This document shows, one piece after another, positions 13,555 through 16,952 of a stretch of DNA of 16,952 nt. Made by a program: the position numbers and the translations under genes. Within the stretch, counting starts at the first letter, position 1; each line of letters opens with the position of its first letter. The stretch is taken from contig JAUVPY010000007.1 of the NCBI GenBank assembly GCA_030598425.1, positions 1 through 16,952 of the forward strand, read 5' to 3'. The notes below the pieces were generated by a model. The model searched no databases, was not told the origin of the DNA, and saw only the letters and a program-made list of their open reading frames with translations. This stretch comes from Anaerolineae bacterium. Lineage in GTDB: Bacteria; Chloroflexota; Anaerolineae; 4572-78; NAK82.

Positions 13555-15846
13555 TTACTTGTTCCCTCGCCTAAACACGTGGCGCAGGATGGTTTGACGC
13601 ACCAACCTGGGGCGCAGTTCCTGCCAGTTCTGGCTGGCTATTGCCTGTTCGCGGTCGTCGGGCGGTCCGTGCCCGTAACGTTCGCGGGCGTAGATCCCGG
13701 CGATGCGTTGCGCCGGCCTTTCTCCCTCAGGCACCACTTGACCCAGCACCTCAGCGTGTTCATACGGCGTTTGCGAGACGTGTGTGCGGGCGCCGGCCCA
13801 GCCAGCCAGGCGCACCATATTGTGGTAGATTGATCCCACGTTACTCAATCGCATAGTCTGCCGATGGCGCATCGTCCAGACGGTGATCCCTGCCAACACT
13901 ATCAACAACAAGCCTCCAAAAACCCAGGAGCCGGGCTTGGTCGGTGTCAAGCGGGTCCAAAAGGAAAGGCTGCTCCCCGTGTCGGGCGGAACTCCCTCGT
14001 CTAGCAATTCTTCCATACGGTCCATTCGATCATTGTCAGGGGGGAGACCTAAATTCTCATCTGAGTCTTCACCGGAAGAGCCGATGTTCTCCGGCTCGAC
14101 CGGGCGAACGATGACCGGCTGCGCCGCCGTGGGTTCGAACTCAATCCAACCGTAGTTGGGGAAGAAGACTTCGACCCAGGTGTGGGCGTCTTGCAGCAGC
14201 ACCACGTAGGCCTGCCTGTCTGGCTCGTAGTGACCCTGGGCATAGCCTGATACGATTCGGGACGGAATGCCCAGCGAACGAAGCATAACCGCCATCGAGG
14301 ATGCGTAGTAATCGCAGTAGCCTTGTTTTAAGTCAAAAAGGATGTAGTCCACCGGATCACGATCGGGCGGGGGGGCTTCGATCTTTTCGTTGTATTCGAT
14401 CTCACTTCGCAGAAAGCTCTCAATGGCGCTTGCCTTGTCATATGGGGTGTCGTAAGATGCGGTAATCTCCTCAGCCAGTTGTTTTACTCGATCAGGCACA
14501 CTGTTGGGTACTTGCAGGTAGCGATCAGTAACCCACGTCGGATAGCTGGCCCCAGCCTTTTGTAGCCAGCTCTCTGGCGCTTGCGTCAAAAGGGAAGTGA
14601 CCACGTAGCTGTCTCCAGCATCGAGGGGAACGCGGCTCCGAGCGAAGGAGACAGTATCCACCCGCTGGCTGGTGCGGGTCTCGTCGGCACGGCTACTGAC
14701 GCGATCAACCGGCGTGCTTACATAACTTAAGCTTGCCCGCGTCGGATGAGTGACCCACAGCGGTTGGGCCGCCATAGGCAACATAGACATGCTCGGCCCC
14801 ACGACGGTGACTGTGCTGGTGATAACGTGGCGGGCCTGGTAGGGGACCATTGGCACCGCTTCGTGGTCAGCGCCGAACGGAACAAGCGTATCATCGGTGT
14901 TCTGCCAGCTCCATCCGTTAAACTGGTCGAAGACGACGGCCCGCCAGTAGCGCGCGTTGGGCGGAGCCAGTACTTCCAGTACAGGTACTTCCGCTAGTTC
15001 GCGTGGACCACCTAGGTTTAGTTCCTTGCCATAGAAATCCACACCCGCCGAGGACCGGTAGTTAAGTGAGGCGAACAGGCGGCTCCACTCGGCCTGCATG
15101 TCGTGCCAAGGGCCACGAAAGGCGTCAAAGATCTCGGCTTCCTGAGCCGCAAGCGCGCCAGGTGTGATCCAGGCCAAAGCGAGGATCATTACGGTGAAGA
15201 GCGCCCCGGCACGTAAAAAGTCAAAGCTAATCTCGTCTGCGTTAAAATGGACCCTCTCACGCCGCCAGACCTGCTCCTGAGCAAACAGGTTGAAGCGGAT
15301 GACGAGCAGAAAAGCCAAAGCCAGATAGATCAACAGATAGATCGTGATGTCATTGGGCGCGTAAAGCATGTTGACCAACAGCAAGGCGCCACCAGGAACT
15401 ATAGCCAGCCACACATTACGATTCCTGAAGATGAACCACACAGTCAGGTAGGTCACCAGCCAGACAATCAGCGCCATCTGCAACACGAAAACCAGGTTGT
15501 TGTGGCTGACGCCGCCCCTGACGAGAGTGAGGATCCACTGATAGAGGTACCACCATACCCAGGCCCAACGGAACTCATACTGCCAGAATTCGGGGAATAG
15601 TCTGGTCGTCAGCCAAAATGACCAGGCGAAGCCGATAATCAGGCTGAACAAATGCGCCATCCAGGCCGGCAAGATACTCTTGGCGATCATCAGCCCGATG
15701 ATAAAGGCTCCCAGGCTGGCGATGGGCAAGATTTTCAGCCCCTCGGTCCAGCCTGCGCTGGCAATCCCGGCGCTGACGATTAAGGCCAAACCCAAAGACA
15801 GAAGCAGAACCCCCCAACCCTCTCTGATACGCCACCACTTAGCCAT
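13555..15846 (-). CDS. TgpA-like membrane transglutaminase (DUF3488, transglutaminase core, DUF4129)
   Basis: A 763-residue membrane protein. About six transmembrane segments fill residues 10-200 (DUF3488/TgpA_N type). A long extracytoplasmic part follows, with a transglutaminase-like core: C511 in QGYCDYYASSMAV, H555 in DAHTWVEVF and E571 in WIEFEPTAA. The third catalytic position is Glu in the EFEPT motif rather than Asp, a variant I believe is common in bacterial members. One more TM lies near 640-660, then a cytoplasmic DUF4129-like tail with ARERYGHGPPDD. The length fits full TgpA proteins. They are presumed to act on envelope proteins or peptides, but the substrate is not known. The usual partners (an AAA MoxR ATPase and a DUF58 protein) are not in this window. 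The start is ATG 15846 with GAGG at 15853-15856; a TTG two codons earlier abuts that site. Its promoter is at 15978-16006. Confidence 0.9.
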   Translation of the reverse strand: MAKWWRIREGWGVLLLSLGLALIVSAGIASAGWTEGLKILPIASLGAFIIGLMIAKSILPAWMAHLFSLIIGFAWSFWLTTRLFPEFWQYEFRWAWVWWYLYQWILTLVRGGVSHNNLVFVLQMALIVWLVTYLTVWFIFRNRNVWLAIVPGGALLLVNMLYAPNDITIYLLIYLALAFLLVIRFNLFAQEQVWRRERVHFNADEISFDFLRAGALFTVMILALAWITPGALAAQEAEIFDAFRGPWHDMQAEWSRLFASLNYRSSAGVDFYGKELNLGGPRELAEVPVLEVLAPPNARYWRAVVFDQFNGWSWQNTDDTLVPFGADHEAVPMVPYQARHVITSTVTVVGPSMSMLPMAAQPLWVTHPTRASLSYVSTPVDRVSSRADETRTSQRVDTVSFARSRVPLDAGDSYVVTSLLTQAPESWLQKAGASYPTWVTDRYLQVPNSVPDRVKQLAEEITASYDTPYDKASAIESFLRSEIEYNEKIEAPPPDRDPVDYILFDLKQGYCDYYASSMAVMLRSLGIPSRIVSGYAQGHYEPDRQAYVVLLQDAHTWVEVFFPNYGWIEFEPTAAQPVIVRPVEPENIGSSGEDSDENLGLPPDNDRMDRMEELLDEGVPPDTGSSLSFWTRLTPTKPGSWVFGGLLLIVLAGITVWTMRHRQTMRLSNVGSIYHNMVRLAGWAGARTHVSQTPYEHAEVLGQVVPEGERPAQRIAGIYARERYGHGPPDDREQAIASQNWQELRPRLVRQTILRHVFRRGNK

Positions 15847-15977
15847 AATCAACCTCGTCCTATCACTGTTCCTTACTATAGTATTACCGGCAAATACCAG
15901 ATAATGTTCAAAGCTGGTTGTGGGCAGGTAGGAGTGTTTGACGCGAGGATTATTGTCGACTGATCTGGTCTATAATC

Positions 15978-16006
15978 AGTATAGAATGGTCGCTACCGGA
16001 AGTCAA
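15978..16006 (-). promoter_or_regulatory. Strong sigma-70-type promoter of the transglutaminase gene
   Basis: On the minus strand, TTGACT (16006-16001, five of six) and TATACT (15983-15978, five of six) are separated by 17 bases. The start should be near 15971, giving a leader of about 125 nt. The -35 lies only 20 bases from the stop codon of the permease gene, so the two genes are probably separate transcription units, with possible read-through. The rest of the 179-nt gap shows no further feature I trust. Confidence 0.75.
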
Positions 16007-16025
16007 GTTTGGTCCTAAAGGAGTA

Positions 16026-16895
16026 TCAAGCGCCCCGGTTGCGGAGATATGACCACACAACCCCTTTGCTCGGCGCGAACAGAAAGGCCAGGATGAAGAA
16101 AGTGGTACACACCAGCACAATCGCCGCGCCCGAAGCGATATTCACGTAGAACGAGAGATAGAGCCCGCTAATGGCTGAGAGAGCCCCAATTGCGGCTCCA
16201 GTCAACATCATGGTCGGCAGGCGACGAGTGAGCAAGTAGGCGGTGGCCGCCGGTGTAACCAGCATAGCCACCATCAGGGCGATGCCCACTGTTTGTAAGG
16301 AAACGACTATGGTGACGGCGATTAGCACCAGTAACAAGTAATGCAAGAGGCCAGCGGGCAACCGCATGGTTGCAGCTAATACCGGATCGAAAGAGAGGAC
16401 CATAAACTCCTTGTAAAAGGCGAATACAGCGAACACCACGAAGCCGCCAAAAATGGCCGTCAACAATAGGTCGGTTCGTGACACGCCCAACACATCGCCA
16501 AACAGAAAGTGAGTCAGGTCCACGGTGTAACTGCTCGTGGTGGAAATGAGGGCGATACCCAGGGCGAACATGCCGGCGAAGATGACGCCGATGGCCGTAT
16601 CTTCCTTTAGCTGTCGCCCTTTGCTGAGAGCGCCGATCCCGAAGGAAGCCAGAACCGCGGTGAGCATGGCCCACCAGAAGAGAGGGCCTCTGGCCCCTCC
16701 ACCGACTAGATATCCTACTGCCACCCCGGGTAAGATCGCATGAGCGAGAGCGTCGCCAAAGAAGGCCATCCCACGCAGCACCACGTAGGTGCCTACGATC
16801 GCACACACAGCTCCTACAATGATCACGGCGATCAGGCCGCGTATCATAAAAGGGTAAGACAAAGGATCAATGAGGAAATTGAGCAACTCATTCAT
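16026..16895 (-). CDS. Metal-type ABC transporter permease (ZnuB/MntB, ABC-3 family)
   Basis: A 289-residue inner-membrane permease of the ABC-3 family (zinc, manganese or iron uptake). It starts MNELLNFLIDPLSYPFMIRG, a typical opening, followed by the conserved VVLRGMAFFGDALAHAILPG segment (about 38-57) and seven or eight transmembrane segments across the whole chain. Length is that of complete ZnuB/MntB proteins. The metal cannot be told from the permease alone; the ATPase and the solute-binding protein should lie to the right of the window. The ATG at 16895 has only a weak AGG upstream, consistent with translation coupled to a preceding gene. No Zur or MntR site can be judged because the operon promoter is outside. 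Confidence 0.92.
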   Translation of the reverse strand: MNELLNFLIDPLSYPFMIRGLIAVIIVGAVCAIVGTYVVLRGMAFFGDALAHAILPGVAVGYLVGGGARGPLFWWAMLTAVLASFGIGALSKGRQLKEDTAIGVIFAGMFALGIALISTTSSYTVDLTHFLFGDVLGVSRTDLLLTAIFGGFVVFAVFAFYKEFMVLSFDPVLAATMRLPAGLLHYLLLVLIAVTIVVSLQTVGIALMVAMLVTPAATAYLLTRRLPTMMLTGAAIGALSAISGLYLSFYVNIASGAAIVLVCTTFFILAFLFAPSKGVVWSYLRNRGA

Positions 16896-16907
16896 TGGGT
16901 AAATGAC

Positions 16908-16952
16908 CTATTCGCAGGGAGAGCCTTCCACGACCGCTTTACCGCCCAAGGC
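16908..16952 (-). CDS. Possible C-terminal end of the ABC transporter ATPase (partial)
   Basis: On the minus strand from the right edge, one frame reads ALGGKAVVEGSPCE and stops at TAG (16910-16908), 12 bases before the permease start. The GGKAVVEGSP segment resembles the last beta strand of ABC ATPases (pattern G-k-v-v-a-x-G-x-P), but the tail would be shorter than usual for ZnuC-type proteins. A second frame runs to a TGA overlapping the permease ATG, so the true frame is uncertain. Confidence 0.35.
   Translation of the reverse strand, partial: ALGGKAVVEGSPCE

Overview
The window looks like a chromosomal segment of a moderately GC-rich bacterium, most likely a Chloroflexota member of the Anaerolineae type. 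That assignment is an inference. It rests on large GT-C glycosyltransferases carrying C-terminal beta-sandwich domains, a DUF4139 protein, a TgpA-like transglutaminase, -10 boxes of the TGnTATAAT/TATACT kind, and degenerate heptanucleotide repeats. No rRNA, tRNA, CRISPR array, transposase or phage gene was seen.

The layout is two convergent halves. Plus-strand genes run from 294 to 8907 and minus-strand genes from 8988 to the right edge, meeting at a hairpin at 8928-8958. The left plus-strand block (294-5391) is a surface-glycan unit. A promoter at 202-230 drives a perosamine-synthase-like DegT aminotransferase, a sugar N-formyltransferase (probable CTG start), a dolichol-phosphate-mannose-synthase-like GT2, and a polytopic GT-C glycosyltransferase with an extracytoplasmic beta-sandwich tail. 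Together they could make an N-formylated 4-amino sugar, load sugar on a lipid carrier, and transfer it outside the membrane.

The 344-nt gap at 5392-5735 holds two good intrinsic terminators. One has an extended -10 promoter in its loop; the other lies 57 nt before the next gene. Between them is a foldable stretch of about 230 nt, so a small RNA or a cis-acting attenuator is plausible. After it come a sortase with an unusual N-terminal PPC-like domain and a secreted protein made of four copies of that same domain.

The minus-strand half, in transcription order from the right edge, is: a possible ATPase tail; a ZnuB/MntB-type metal ABC permease; a membrane transglutaminase with a strong sigma-70-type promoter; a GT39/PMT_2-like glycosyltransferase with three beta-sandwich domains, probably on a leaderless mRNA; and an exported DUF4139 protein with its own promoter. 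The recurring theme is the cell envelope.

The points most worth a second look are the sortase/repeat-protein pair with its structured leader, and the period-7 repeats. Those repeats fill one intergenic gap exactly and also lie in frame inside a membrane-protein gene.
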